64,000 nucleotides of DNA, from assembly GCF_023715225.1 (NCBI RefSeq), contig NZ_JAMBNS010000005.1, positions 1-64,000 on the forward strand. The letters are read 5' to 3'. Below are positions 1 to 9,161 of this stretch, one piece after another (positions within the stretch are counted from its first letter, which is position 1; each line of letters opens with the position of its first letter). This DNA comes from Robertmurraya korlensis. GTDB lineage: Bacteria > Bacillota > Bacilli > Bacillales > Cytobacillaceae. A program made the position numbers and the translations under genes. The notes beneath the pieces were generated by a model. That model did not search any database. It saw only the letters and a list, made by a program, of their open reading frames with translations, and was not told where the DNA came from.

Positions 1-55
1 AGCGTACCCATGTGTTGGAATAGATTCACATAAAATAAAAATATTGTTAGGGATC

Positions 56-80
56 GTGTCGAAAAAAATTTTTTTGACAC
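56..80. repeat. A7T7-centred inverted repeat
   Basis: GTGTC at 56-60 and GACAC at 76-80 flank a G followed by seven A and seven T, giving an almost perfect palindrome. It lies 55 bp upstream of the first gene. It could be a hairpin or an operator. A shorter inverted repeat, AACGG/CCGTT, follows at about 87-102. No function is assigned. Confidence 0.5.
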
Positions 81-134
81 CCCACGAACGGGTCAAACCG
101 TTGATAAATCAACATTTATAGAGGGAGTGTAAGT

Positions 135-572
135 ATGGAGAATAATAGGAGTTCAACTTTGGTTTATTTAGGTTATGTGTTTTTGTTGCTAATAATGGTA
201 TTTTTCGGACTGAAATTCCAAGCTAGTTTATATTTAAACAGCCAAGAGACCTATAAGATTTTTCCTTACTTCCTATTTAAAGCAATTTTTCCACTTATTA
301 TTGGAGTTTACTTAGCAGCTCCTCACTTATATAAAACCTTCACAAAGGCTGGAAAGTGGAAAGTAGACTGGGTTAAATTGATTGTGGTTGGGTTGCCATT
401 TATATATTTATCAATTGTTCCAATCTTGTATTTTTCTGAGGTAATAGCTCTTAACTTACCCTTCTCTTCTTATGCTATGGGGGGATATTTTGGCGGAGAT
501 GCATCTACTTCATTCGGAACAATCAATGGTATTATTGCGGGTTATATTGTCCCTTCAAGCATAAAAAAATGA
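135..572 (+). CDS. Hypothetical small membrane protein (145 aa)
   Basis: I do not recognise this family. The ATG is preceded by GAGGGAGTG at suitable spacing, which supports the start. The protein has about three hydrophobic segments: residues about 9-30 (with an aromatic and Leu-rich run), about 45-65 and about 82-105. The C-terminus is glycine-rich and ends in a short basic tail, so it is probably an integral membrane protein. It stands alone, with the decayed sequence at 710-937 downstream and no obvious partner. Function is unknown. Confidence 0.6.
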   Translation: MENNRSSTLVYLGYVFLLLIMVFFGLKFQASLYLNSQETYKIFPYFLFKAIFPLIIGVYLAAPHLYKTFTKAGKWKVDWVKLIVVGLPFIYLSIVPILYFSEVIALNLPFSSYAMGGYFGGDASTSFGTINGIIAGYIVPSSIKK

Positions 573-709
573 TATTTGTTATTCTGGTCCTTGCTCTTAG
601 AGGTATTGAGACTTCTTTGTGTTGAAAACCATTATTGGACAATAGATGCAGTTTAGTTCAATAAAGTCTGCAAAGGGTGTTGGGGCAAATTCTATTACCT
701 TTCTTTTTC

Positions 710-937
710 ATGTTCATACAATTGGAATGTACTTCCAAAGAGTTAAATCGTCGAATTGGTGGAAAAGCAAAAGGAATGGATGCTGAAGCAGGATTCTTGT
801 TATAGGACAATCTAACACCAGAAGAACTTTACCATCATGCAGGAAAGATTATTGATGTATATGCGCAATTGGGGAAGAAACGACAACCATTCTCTAAATT
901 TATTAAACGAATAGATACGAATTTACTAATAAGTTAA
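710..937 (+). pseudogene. Decayed coding remnant with an in-frame stop
   Basis: Reading from the ATG at 710 gives a protein-like sequence containing KELNRRIGGKAKGMDAEAG, then an in-frame TAG at 803-805. It continues in the same frame with LTPEELYHHAGKIIDVYAQ to a TAA at 935-937. Codon choice looks coding-like on both sides of the stop, and no good ribosome binding site precedes it. I infer a disrupted gene of an unrecognised family. The rest of the 573-1060 gap shows nothing else I can support. Confidence 0.4.
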
Positions 938-1060
938 TTAAATCATGGATGGTGTTGTTCATAACAAAGGAATGGTTCTCCTGAAAGTACAATAATTCAG
1001 AAAAAGGACAAATAATCCTACATATATATGGGAGGGAAGATGTAAGAAGGAGGGGGAAAG

Positions 1061-1852
1061 ATGGCAAATCCAATTGTTACGAGGTCCTTGGACGAAATTC
1101 AATTTTGGTCGAGAATTATGAAGGAGCATGCTTTATTCCTAAGCTTGGGATTTACCCATGAACAGCAACAGTTGATTGCAGAAGCTCAACAGTTCATCAC
1201 TCTTTTCGAACGAATTGAGGAAAAGTTGGCAAGGTTTACTGTTAATACGGATATACGCCAAATTCAAGCTTTTAACTCAGAGGTTTATCAAGCAGCTGTT
1301 GCGATTTGGAGTTACAAAAGAAAGGTATTAGGGTTAACTTTACGTTGCGAAATTCGAACAAATAACTTTCCGTTGTTAGTAGACCATGTAAGCCGAGAAG
1401 CTGCATATTTTGCAAACCGACTAAAAGAATTAAATGAAGGAAAACTGGCCCCCAAACCTGACTCAATTATCCAAGAAAACTTATTTTTTTTAAAAATTAT
1501 GGCTGACCATGCGAAATTTATTGGCCATCTATTAGATCCTTCTGAAAGAAAGCTAGTGGAACAAGCGAGAGAATTTAGCCATGATTTTGATCAACTGGTT
1601 TTTCAGGCAGTGGATTTGGACTCTATGCGCCCTCAATCTGAAACCGTTCCTATTTTGGACCAATTCTTAGATCAAAACAAAGTTTCCGTCACTTCTTTAA
1701 GAGATTTTAAGAAAACAGCAAGAGATTTAATTGAGGCCTGCCGTATTAAGAGTAATATTCATCCTCTTCTGGCTGATCATACCTTTAGAGAAGCAGAAAG
1801 ATTTTTAGAAATTATCGATTTATTTGAAACTCATCTTACAGGACGAAGGTAA
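1061..1852 (+). CDS. DUF2935 domain-containing protein
   Basis: The protein (263 aa) carries two copies of a helical repeat. The first, residues about 10-125, begins IQFWSRIMKEHALFLSLGF. The second, about 140-255, begins FFLKIMADHAKFIGHLL. Both carry the paired His/Glu pattern typical of DUF2935, a ferritin-like all-helical Bacillus family of unknown biochemical role. The start is supported by AAGGAGGGGG just upstream. A strong bidirectional terminator follows the stop and separates it from the convergent YdhK-like gene. There is no signal peptide, so it should be cytosolic. Confidence 0.85.
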   Translation: MANPIVTRSLDEIQFWSRIMKEHALFLSLGFTHEQQQLIAEAQQFITLFERIEEKLARFTVNTDIRQIQAFNSEVYQAAVAIWSYKRKVLGLTLRCEIRTNNFPLLVDHVSREAAYFANRLKELNEGKLAPKPDSIIQENLFFLKIMADHAKFIGHLLDPSERKLVEQAREFSHDFDQLVFQAVDLDSMRPQSETVPILDQFLDQNKVSVTSLRDFKKTARDLIEACRIKSNIHPLLADHTFREAERFLEIIDLFETHLTGRR

Positions 1853-1855
1853 TAC

Positions 1856-1903
1856 AAAAAGGATCGAACGAGCAAACGTTTTTTGCTCATCGATCCTTTT
1901 TTG
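1856..1903. terminator. Bidirectional intrinsic terminator
   Basis: AAAAAGGATCGA and TCGATCCTTTTTT form the outer stem, with an inner AGCAAA/TTTGCT stem. A-rich and T-rich flanks on both sides suit termination of the DUF2935 gene (+) and of the convergent lipoprotein gene (-). Confidence 0.85.
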
Positions 1904-1912
1904 AATGGTTTT

Positions 1913-2473
1913 TTATTTTGCAGAAAGCTCACTTTCTGTTACCCATTGATGATTGGTTACTTTGTCTCCACCTTTCGTGGAAGTGTAATCCACCATGTAT
2001 ACCGTTGTTTGTACTGCTGAATCAATTACAGCTGTTGCACCTTCCATGCCTTCCATATGATCAGCGTCTACGGTAACCTCATCTCCAGGTTGATAAGGTT
2101 GGTCATGAGCATCTTTAATTTCTTCGTGAATAATCCACTCGTGGTTCGTCACTTTTTCTCCGCCAGTGGTAGGGGTATAAGTAATCGTATAGACGGTTGT
2201 ATCATAAGCACCAACAATGGTTGCTTCAGCTCCGTCCATCCCTTCCATATGATCAGCATGTATAATCGCTTGACTACCCACAGCAAAATTTGGATTTTCA
2301 GCATCTTGCAGGCCTTCAGGAATTTCGCCTGATCCAGAATGATCCATTCCTTCATGACCTCCATGACCTTCACTGCTAGTATCCTGTTCATTCTCCTGAT
2401 TAGTGGAACATGCGGTTAAAAAAATCGCAATAATCAAGGTTAATAGAAGTAAAGTAGTACGTTTAATACTCAC
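1913..2473 (-). CDS. ydhK: YdhK-family lipoprotein with tandem DUF1541 repeats
   Basis: The 186-aa product begins with a lipoprotein signal peptide ending in the lipobox FLTAC (Cys22), so it should be anchored outside the membrane. A His-rich linker (GHGGHEGMDHSG) is followed by two DUF1541 repeats, each starting ADHMEGM(D/E)GA and ending KVTNH(E/Q)W. Such His/Met content suggests metal contact, but that is inference. The start is GTG, with AAGGAGG eight bases upstream. The family (B. subtilis YdhK) has no firmly assigned function. It converges on the DUF2935 gene and shares its terminator. Confidence 0.85.
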   Translation of the reverse strand: MSIKRTTLLLLTLIIAIFLTACSTNQENEQDTSSEGHGGHEGMDHSGSGEIPEGLQDAENPNFAVGSQAIIHADHMEGMDGAEATIVGAYDTTVYTITYTPTTGGEKVTNHEWIIHEEIKDAHDQPYQPGDEVTVDADHMEGMEGATAVIDSAVQTTVYMVDYTSTKGGDKVTNHQWVTESELSAK

Positions 2474-2657
2474 TATTGCAACCTCCTTATGTTATTTACA
2501 GTCATACTACTATACAAATTTGCAGAAATTATGGAGAATGACTAGCGATATTTGGGGGAATCTTTAAGAGTTGCATTTTTTTCTATACGAAAGTATGCTT
2601 CTTTTGTCCGAGGAAGATGTAAATTTATTTACTGATTAGAGTATCATTTTTTATTGC

Positions 2658-2687
2658 AGGAGCACCTTTCCTCATGGTGCTCTTTTT
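2658..2687 (+). terminator. Hairpin with T-tract
   Basis: GGAGCACC and GGTGCTC pair around a 9-nt loop, followed by TTTTT on the plus strand. It lies between two minus-strand genes, so the plus-strand T-tract is unexpected. It may block read-through from the opposite direction. Confidence 0.4.
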
Positions 2688-2709
2688 AAAATTGGGTTCT
2701 TTGGTTCCC

Positions 2710-3360
2710 TTACGCCGATTGTCTTGCCTCATAATGATTTTTAATAAACTTCGCCATCCCATAAGCAACCATTGAAATCGTAAAATCCAAAAAGAATAGA
2801 TGAACAATGGTAAGGCCCTTAGTGATGGAGACGAGACCTGTGAAAATCTCAATTGGTGCAAGAACAAATGCGAATAAAGCGCTAAGTCCTGTCGTCCATA
2901 GTATGAAAGGTTTTTCTTGGTTTGTGCAATATTGATAAAGAAGCATAAAAGAAACTGGTAAAATGGATGCTGTGGTTCCAAATGCTTGTGGCAAGAAGGG
3001 CATTAGGAAATAATAATGGTCTATATATCCCTGTCTAATAAGTGCTAGATCTGTATATGTCCATATCATATGTACGGTATAACCAAAGAAAAGAATTTCA
3101 AAGATTCTATTTCGGTCAAGCTTAATTAGAAGTACAATCAGGGGAACAAGTAAGCAAAGAAGTAAGAACCAGAACTGCCAGTTTCCCCAGTCAGAATGCT
3201 CATGCCAATAAGAATGCATAAGAGAGGTCACTCTCTTACTCGACTCGTTTATTTCCTTCCAATATTGCTTAACTGGCACACTAACACCTCTATCCAAGCC
3301 GAAAAGTAACCAATATCCGAGTTTATTGGAAGCCTTTCCTTCATTAACAATTTTTTTCAT
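2710..3360 (-). CDS. CBO0543-like multi-pass membrane protein
   Basis: The 216-aa protein has about five hydrophobic segments after an amphipathic N-terminus of about 60 residues: near residues 63-83, 88-105, 120-145, 155-175 and 180-205. The pattern, with WTYTDLALI and YYFLMPFLPQ, resembles the CBO0543 family of Firmicute membrane proteins of unknown role. No convincing ribosome binding site precedes the ATG at 3360, so the true start may differ or the 5' end may have been rearranged. The sequence just upstream (3373-3486) is itself a remnant-like open frame. Confidence 0.55.
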   Translation of the reverse strand: MKKIVNEGKASNKLGYWLLFGLDRGVSVPVKQYWKEINESSKRVTSLMHSYWHEHSDWGNWQFWFLLLCLLVPLIVLLIKLDRNRIFEILFFGYTVHMIWTYTDLALIRQGYIDHYYFLMPFLPQAFGTTASILPVSFMLLYQYCTNQEKPFILWTTGLSALFAFVLAPIEIFTGLVSITKGLTIVHLFFLDFTISMVAYGMAKFIKNHYEARQSA

Positions 3361-3372
3361 CTATCGCATGTT

Positions 3373-3486
3373 ATTAAATTAGCCAAGCAGCAACTTTTTA
3401 TGCAAGATACAGTTAAAGCAGTGGGAAATTTATTTGCAAAAAAATCTATTGTGAAACAAATTGTTATTTCAGACATAGAAGAGTAG
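3373..3486 (+). pseudogene. Possible C-terminal gene fragment
   Basis: An open frame of 37 codons (KLAKQQLFMQDTVKAVG then NLFAKKSIVKQIVISDIEE) ends at the TAG at 3484-3486. It has no start codon with a ribosome binding site and runs in from the opposite-strand gene. It looks like the tail of a lost gene. The family is unrecognised. Confidence 0.25.
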
Positions 3487-3512
3487 TTCCGGGAGTTAAA
3501 AGTTAAAGATAG

Positions 3513-3542
3513 AAAAAAGCTAGGAATTGTTCCTAGCTTTCA
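3513..3542 (-). terminator. Terminator of the DUF3231 gene
   Basis: AAAGCTAGGAA and TTCCTAGCTTT form a perfect 11-bp stem. Read on the minus strand it is followed by a T-run, just after the stop of the DUF3231 gene. Confidence 0.8.
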
Positions 3543-3556
3543 GTCTCTAAAATATA

Positions 3557-4567
3557 TTATTTATTTTCCTTCGCAAGTGATTTTCGGTCACTTGCTGTTG
3601 GAGGCTGCTCTAACCATCCATTTTTTATCATTATATTTGCTCCATCGTCAGCAAAGTGTAAAAGTTCTAACATTAATCGTAAATATTTAGAACCTAGGTC
3701 TCTTCTTGCATTGACACTCAAAGCAGAACCATAATATGAAAGGCTCAGTTGTGCAGACAGTTGAATTTGGTACATCATATATTTATCTGTAAAGGTGTTA
3801 GATGTAGAGTTCGTAATCATTGATTGCCAGGATATGGGTGAATTTAAATGATCTTCATTAAATACTGATTCAAATATTTTTATATGTTTATTGGCAATGT
3901 CAAGTCCCCTCTTGAAATGTTGTCGAACCTCTTTTGATTGAGCTACTTGGATGAATCCGACTTTCAAAGCAGCATGTAAATGCATCTTCAACATGTTAAA
4001 AGAAATATCTCCAATTTCGATAGCATTCAGTGGCCGTCGATCTCCAAACCATCCAGACAAAAAACTTTGGTCCTTTACAAAATCAATTGATTGAGGTGGA
4101 GTAATAATAGGAGGTCGAGTAAAAAGACCTTTTGAAAGCATTAAGTCAATGGATTGTTCAAAAAGCTTCATCGTTTCGGACATACAGGTTATGTAATAGT
4201 TCCGTAAGTCCGAACGAATGGAATTACCAACAGATAAAGCATACCCAGTCATACCTTGCAAAGTCATAATATAAATATAATTTAGGTAAAATGGGTCTTG
4301 AAAAAGACGTGGTGCGTGAATGTTTACGTCATTTTCTGTAAAACCACGTGGAATTGGGTGATTTTCTTTTAGCAGAAATGCTGTAATTTCTTCGACATGC
4401 TTTTTGGATATTTCGAGGGAAGTTTGGTAAATCAATTTGACTTCGTAATCTTCTATATGTTCAAGTGCATAACGAAAGAAACAAACGGACATGGTATCAA
4501 AAATGTATTGAGTCCAAAGACTTGCAATCTCCGGAGCAGTTAATCGAATGGGGCTATTTGTCTCCAA
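3557..4567 (-). CDS. DUF3231 family protein
   Basis: The 336-aa protein contains two related helical halves, about residues 5-165 and 175-325. Each starts with a segment like LTAPEIASLWTQYIFD or LNAIEIGDISFNMLKMHL. Each includes a helix with alternating His/Glu (ISKKHVEEI; IANKHIKIFE) typical of ferritin-like DUF3231 proteins of spore formers. Biochemical function is unknown. The start is TTG, with GGAGG seven bases upstream. There is no signal peptide. It is monocistronic, with its own terminator and a 200-bp divergent region facing the sugar-sensing operon. Confidence 0.85.
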   Translation of the reverse strand: METNSPIRLTAPEIASLWTQYIFDTMSVCFFRYALEHIEDYEVKLIYQTSLEISKKHVEEITAFLLKENHPIPRGFTENDVNIHAPRLFQDPFYLNYIYIMTLQGMTGYALSVGNSIRSDLRNYYITCMSETMKLFEQSIDLMLSKGLFTRPPIITPPQSIDFVKDQSFLSGWFGDRRPLNAIEIGDISFNMLKMHLHAALKVGFIQVAQSKEVRQHFKRGLDIANKHIKIFESVFNEDHLNSPISWQSMITNSTSNTFTDKYMMYQIQLSAQLSLSYYGSALSVNARRDLGSKYLRLMLELLHFADDGANIMIKNGWLEQPPTASDRKSLAKENK

Positions 4568-4776
4568 GGTTCATCCTCCGAATTACGATATTATTTAGTC
4601 TATTTATTATTTTCTCAGAGAATAAATAGTATGTAACAATTTATTAAATCCTACATTCACCTGATTTTGTGGGGGTATCCAAACAAATAGCGAGAAAGGA
4701 GATTGCTTAATAAAAAAGAGAGATTTATAGTATACATAATAGATAATAAAGTATTAGTTAGATAGTAGGAGGGTAT

Positions 4777-6012
4777 ATGAAGCGATTTCTTTCTATCAGT
4801 TCCATTCTTATCATGCTCTTGTTAGCGGGGTGTACAGGAAAAGAATTAGATCAATCTCTCCAAAAAGAAGATAAGATTGAACTTGAATTTTTTTCACCGA
4901 AACCTGAAACAGAAGTGATCTTTAATGAACTCATACAAGAGTTTGAAAAACTGCATCCTAATGTTACGATTAGGCAGGTCATTGTCCCTGAACCGATGAC
5001 CGTGCTAAAGGCAAGGATTGCTAGAGGTGATATTCCAGATCTATTTATTACGTATCCGATTGAACAAGATTATAAAGTAAGAGCTGAAAAAGGATATCTA
5101 CTTGATTTATCTAATGAACCCTTCATTAATAATATCCAACCCACTATCCAAAATCGTTATCTAATAAACGGAAAGATGTACGGTGTTGCCTTAACGCAAA
5201 ATGCAGTAGGTGTTCTTTATAATAAGAATGATTTCGAAGAATTAAATTTATCGGTTCCTAATAGTTGGAATTCGTTTGTGCAAGTTTTGGAAGAGTTACA
5301 GTCTAATGGAAAAACGGCTTTACTCATGCCTAACAAGGATGCTAACCAGGCGAGTATTTTTAATCTAAACCTAGTAGCCAATGAATTCGAAACAGGTTAT
5401 TGGGAAAAGAATGAGTTTTCAATTAAATCTGATCCGAGGTGGAAAGAAATATCAGAAAAAACCCTTACTGTGCTTTCATATGTGCAGCCCCATTCTTTTG
5501 AAGACAGCTATTATGAGGTAAATAAAAAGTTTGCAAACGGTGAAGGATCTATGTACATTATGGGGACTTGGGCGTTAAAGACGATCGAAAAGTCAAATCC
5601 TTATTTAAATTATGGTATTTTTCCGTTTCCAGCATCGAATCAAAAGGATCATCATGTGTTGGGAGGAGTGGATATTGGATTTGCCATTTCAGCTGATACG
5701 CAACATCCTAAAATAGCGAAATCGTTTTTAGCGTTTTTAATAAAAAAAGAAAACGCTCAAAGGATATCCGATTTTGATGGTTCGATCAGTGCGGTTATAG
5801 GAGTCACAAACACCCATCAAGAAAGTCATCTAATAAGAGAAAAAATTGCAAATGGGCAAATAGTAAATTGGCCCAATCATTACTGGGCAGGTGGAACAGC
5901 TGCAGAATCCGATTTTCGAAAATATACAGCACAGTTTTACTATGATCAAAATATGGATGTTTATCTTAAGAATCTTGAAGAGATGTTTAACCGTTATTCG
6001 AATGCTAAATAA
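4777..6012 (+). CDS. Family 1 extracellular solute-binding lipoprotein (sensor partner)
   Basis: A lipoprotein signal peptide ends at LLLAGC (Cys19), and the mature part is a periplasmic-binding-protein fold of the carbohydrate family 1 type. Sequence typical of the family includes LKARIARGDIPDLF near residues 86-99 and GVALTQNAVGVLYN near 138-151. It is followed 17 bp later by a YesM-type kinase and the response regulator, with no permease genes beside it. I infer that it presents the ligand to the kinase, while the second binding protein at 9162 feeds transport. AGGAGG precedes the ATG. Confidence 0.85.
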   Translation: MKRFLSISSILIMLLLAGCTGKELDQSLQKEDKIELEFFSPKPETEVIFNELIQEFEKLHPNVTIRQVIVPEPMTVLKARIARGDIPDLFITYPIEQDYKVRAEKGYLLDLSNEPFINNIQPTIQNRYLINGKMYGVALTQNAVGVLYNKNDFEELNLSVPNSWNSFVQVLEELQSNGKTALLMPNKDANQASIFNLNLVANEFETGYWEKNEFSIKSDPRWKEISEKTLTVLSYVQPHSFEDSYYEVNKKFANGEGSMYIMGTWALKTIEKSNPYLNYGIFPFPASNQKDHHVLGGVDIGFAISADTQHPKIAKSFLAFLIKKENAQRISDFDGSISAVIGVTNTHQESHLIREKIANGQIVNWPNHYWAGGTAAESDFRKYTAQFYYDQNMDVYLKNLEEMFNRYSNAK

Positions 6013-6029
6013 AAGAATTAGGTGCCGAT

Positions 6030-7784
6030 ATGTTAAAATTTCAGCATAAGTTAATTATAGCTTTTATCTGTTTTGTATTAATTCCTATTATTATACTAGG
6101 GATTGTTTCATACAAAATTTCATCTACCACCTTACAAAAAAATATTAGTGAACAAATGATTCAAACTTTAAAGGCGGTTGATCGAAATTTATTAGCCGCT
6201 GTTACTGAAGTGAATTCCTTTTCTGATTATGTTGTTTCATCAAGTGCCATTCAGGACTACTTAAATACACAAAATACGTCCTCAATCTATGAATTTTACA
6301 GCGATCAGCAGGAAATCGCCGGAAAGATGTATGGAAATTCACAGATTGATAATCTTGTTCTTTATAGGCATGATGGGTATGTGATTACTTATACCGATGA
6401 TATGGTTACGAGCTTAGATGATCTTCGCTCAAATTTGTTTTTGGATAAGCTTTTACAGGAGAAAGGTCGTCCGGTTTGGTTAACACCATATGAAAATCAA
6501 AATCTTATTTTTAGCCAGGATTATGTTCTAACTCAATCTAGAGTCGTAAAGGATATTAACACACTTGATAATTTAGGGTATTTAATCCTACATGTAAAAC
6601 TAGATTTATTTGATCCTATTTTCAAAGATATTTATGGAGGTCCCAGCCATGAATTGATTGTAAATAAAGAGGGGACCGTGCTTTATTCATTAAATCGAAA
6701 TTTCATTGGTAAAACTCTGGACATTGAAAGTTTTTCTGAATTTCCAACAAATAAAAGTGGTTACCTCACTGATGAATGGGACGGTGAAAAAAGTTTAATT
6801 ACCTATATGCCGTCTAGTTTTGAAACCGGAGGGAACACACAGCTCATTCTAGTGTCAATAAAGCCTTTGAAATCTATTGCGAGTGATATTGTCAATATTC
6901 GAAACACCATGTTACTCGTTGTAGGGTTTACGGTGTTAACCGCCGGCTTATTTAATTTTTTGTATTTAAAAAGAATTTCTCGCTTTATTCATGAACTATT
7001 AAATGGCATGAAGCAAGTTGAAAGAGGCACGCTGAGCAAACGAATGGGAAGATTTAAATTTCAAGAATTACAAAATATTTCACAGGGCTTTAATAACATG
7101 ACCGGAAGACTTCAACAATTAATGAGAGATATTGAGACAGAACAGGAACGCAAGCGTGAGGCTCAGTTTAAAGTGCTACAGCAGCAAATCAATCCTCATT
7201 TTTTATACAATACACTTGAATCCATAAATGCACTCGCCGCTTTAAACGGGCAAAGGGAAATTAGTAAAATGACGATTAACCTTGGTAAGCTGTTGCGAAT
7301 TAGCATTAATGGAGGGTATGAAGTGAAAGTAAAAGATGAGATCCGTCATGTGATCAGTTATCTGGAAATTCAGAAAATAAGATTTAATAATCGATTTTCG
7401 TTTGAAGTAGATGTAGTGGAAGACCTGAATCATTATCCGGTCCTTAAATTAATTCTACAGCCGCTTGTAGAAAATATTTTAATCCATGAGTTTTCAAAAA
7501 GAGATGATGACAAAGGGCTGATTAAGATTAGGGGTACGATATCAAACGGCCAAGGCGAATTTTGGATTGAAGACAATGGTAAGGGGATTGATGAACGTGT
7601 ACTGATGAAACTAAATAATTGGAGACTAGAAAATCTGCATAGTCAGGCAAATAATGGTCACGGTGTACGCAATGTTGATGAACGAATGAGACTTTTTTAT
7701 GGAGAGAAATATGGTCTCATCATTTGTTCAATGAAAAATAAAGGTACGGTAATTAAAATTTCATTTCCGATTAAAGGTGATTAG
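6030..7784 (+). CDS. Sensor histidine kinase, YesM family
   Basis: The 584-aa protein has TM1 at about residues 8-28, an extracytoplasmic sensing domain (about 30-285) and TM2 at about 291-310. A HAMP linker follows, then a His_kinase domain with His390 in NPHFLYNTLESI and an HATPase_c domain with an N-box (LVENILIHEF) and G-box (DNGKGID). This is the architecture of LytS/YesM kinases that sense sugars in Bacillus. It overlaps nothing and ends directly at the start of the regulator, so the pair is translationally coupled. It presumably responds to the lipoprotein encoded upstream and phosphorylates the next gene product. Confidence 0.9.
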   Translation: MLKFQHKLIIAFICFVLIPIIILGIVSYKISSTTLQKNISEQMIQTLKAVDRNLLAAVTEVNSFSDYVVSSSAIQDYLNTQNTSSIYEFYSDQQEIAGKMYGNSQIDNLVLYRHDGYVITYTDDMVTSLDDLRSNLFLDKLLQEKGRPVWLTPYENQNLIFSQDYVLTQSRVVKDINTLDNLGYLILHVKLDLFDPIFKDIYGGPSHELIVNKEGTVLYSLNRNFIGKTLDIESFSEFPTNKSGYLTDEWDGEKSLITYMPSSFETGGNTQLILVSIKPLKSIASDIVNIRNTMLLVVGFTVLTAGLFNFLYLKRISRFIHELLNGMKQVERGTLSKRMGRFKFQELQNISQGFNNMTGRLQQLMRDIETEQERKREAQFKVLQQQINPHFLYNTLESINALAALNGQREISKMTINLGKLLRISINGGYEVKVKDEIRHVISYLEIQKIRFNNRFSFEVDVVEDLNHYPVLKLILQPLVENILIHEFSKRDDDKGLIKIRGTISNGQGEFWIEDNGKGIDERVLMKLNNWRLENLHSQANNGHGVRNVDERMRLFYGEKYGLIICSMKNKGTVIKISFPIKGD

Positions 7785-8972
7785 ATGCGATATAAAGTAG
7801 TAATTGCGGATGACGAAAAGTTAATTTTAAATAATCTTACACAAATCATCGATTGGCAGGGATTAGACTGTGAAATCATTGGGACAGCTGAAAATGGACA
7901 AGAAGTTATGGAGATCATCAAAGATCAACAAGCAGATCTTCTATTAACGGATATTTCAATGCCCGAAATGAGCGGGATTGAACTGTTAAAAACATTAAAT
8001 CAGATCGAACATAAGCCACTTGTGATTTTAATAAGCGGCTATGATGATTTTGAATATGCAAAAGAAGCTATTAAAAATAACGCGTTCGACTATATTTTAA
8101 AGCCCATTGATTATGATGAATTGGAAGATTGTGTTAAAAGAGCACTTAACAAGATAAAAGCTCAAAAAATAACTGTGTATGAGCATGAGAAATATGCGAT
8201 TTATGAGTTGATTACATCCGGGAAAGTGGACGCACAAATCAACAACAAGCAAGCTCTTTATTTCTCAGTAATAATAAAAAACTTTAAGGAAGATATCGAA
8301 TTAATTATTACAAAAATTGAAGACTTTGTTTCTAAGTGGCATGCCGATCTATTTGTTTACAAGCTGTCAGATAGAGAAGTGATAGTAGTCGTTGAAATGC
8401 CAAAGCACTTTATCAATCAAGCAGCTCATATTACTGATGCATTTTCAAAGCAACTTTTTTCTGCAGGGGCTGACTCTTGCATCATCTCAGTTGGTAAAGT
8501 CGTTGAGCAGTTATTTGAAATAAAGCATTCCGTTGATGCTGCCAAGGAATTACTAAAATATGAAAACTATATAAGTGGCAATGTTCTGACAGAGGAGCGG
8601 TTAAAGAAAGAATATAAACCCAGCCAATCAGCTGCAGATATGATGGAAGAGGCACTCAACTATATCCGAAAAAATTTTCAAACCGATATAGGCATGGAGC
8701 AGACAGCCGAACAAGTCGGTTTAAGTGTTAGTTATTTCTGCATGCTTTTTAAACAAAAAACCGGTCTTACATTTCTCGATTATTTAACAAATGTCAGAAT
8801 GGAATATGCATGCCTTTTCCTGCAAAATTCAGATCTCAAAACTTATGAAATTGCCGAAAAAGTAGGCTATACCGATCAGCGTTACTTCAGCCAAGTATTT
8901 AAAAAGAAAATGAAAAAAACACCAAGCGAATATCGTAAACTAGTAAAAAATAAGGAAGCCTCTCCCAACTAG
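7785..8972 (+). CDS. Response regulator, YesN/AraC type
   Basis: The N-terminal receiver domain has acidic residues D9/D10, the phosphoacceptor D56 in LLLTDISMPEMSG and the conserved Lys in YILKPID. A central helical region follows, and the C-terminus is an AraC-type double helix-turn-helix (residues about 290-390, with AEKVGYTDQRYFSQVFKK). The ATG follows the kinase stop with no gap. It is the likely activator of the sugar importer operon starting at 9162, whose upstream region has three phased TGAAAGCGC boxes. Confidence 0.92.
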   Translation: MRYKVVIADDEKLILNNLTQIIDWQGLDCEIIGTAENGQEVMEIIKDQQADLLLTDISMPEMSGIELLKTLNQIEHKPLVILISGYDDFEYAKEAIKNNAFDYILKPIDYDELEDCVKRALNKIKAQKITVYEHEKYAIYELITSGKVDAQINNKQALYFSVIIKNFKEDIELIITKIEDFVSKWHADLFVYKLSDREVIVVVEMPKHFINQAAHITDAFSKQLFSAGADSCIISVGKVVEQLFEIKHSVDAAKELLKYENYISGNVLTEERLKKEYKPSQSAADMMEEALNYIRKNFQTDIGMEQTAEQVGLSVSYFCMLFKQKTGLTFLDYLTNVRMEYACLFLQNSDLKTYEIAEKVGYTDQRYFSQVFKKKMKKTPSEYRKLVKNKEASPN

Positions 8973-8990
8973 GTGATGAGGTTTTTTTCT
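8956..8990 (+). terminator. Weak intrinsic terminator
   Basis: AAGCCTC (8956-8962) pairs with GAGGTTT (8978-8984) around a 15-nt loop that includes the stop codon, followed by a T-run. It separates the regulatory operon from the importer operon. Confidence 0.55.
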
Positions 8991-9053
8991 TTCCTTGCGC
9001 TATTCTTTTTTAATAATAAGAATTTAAACATTTTTTAGAGAAATGTCGCATTT

Positions 9054-9140
9054 TGAAAGCGCTTTATATATCTTATCATTAACTTATGAAAGCGCCAAGC
9101 TAACTCGTACTTCAATAATGAAAGCGCTTGAAAATATATT
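9054..9140 (+). promoter_or_regulatory. Three phased TGAAAGCGC boxes and -10 of the sugar importer promoter
   Basis: TGAAAGCGC occurs at 9054, 9087 and 9119, spaced 33 and 32 bp, close to three helical turns. Boxes 1 and 3 extend to near-palindromic cre-like sequences (TGAAAGCGCTT). A plausible -10, TATATT, lies at 9135-9140, and the -35 region is poor. Box 3 would occupy the promoter spacer. Candidates are CcpA repression, YesN-type activation through direct repeats, or both. Confidence 0.6.
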
Positions 9141-9161
9141 AAGAGAAATAGGGGGAGAAGT

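Noticed and set aside
2625-2981. 118-aa minus-strand open frame
   Set aside because: It overlaps the membrane protein gene in another frame and has no start signals.
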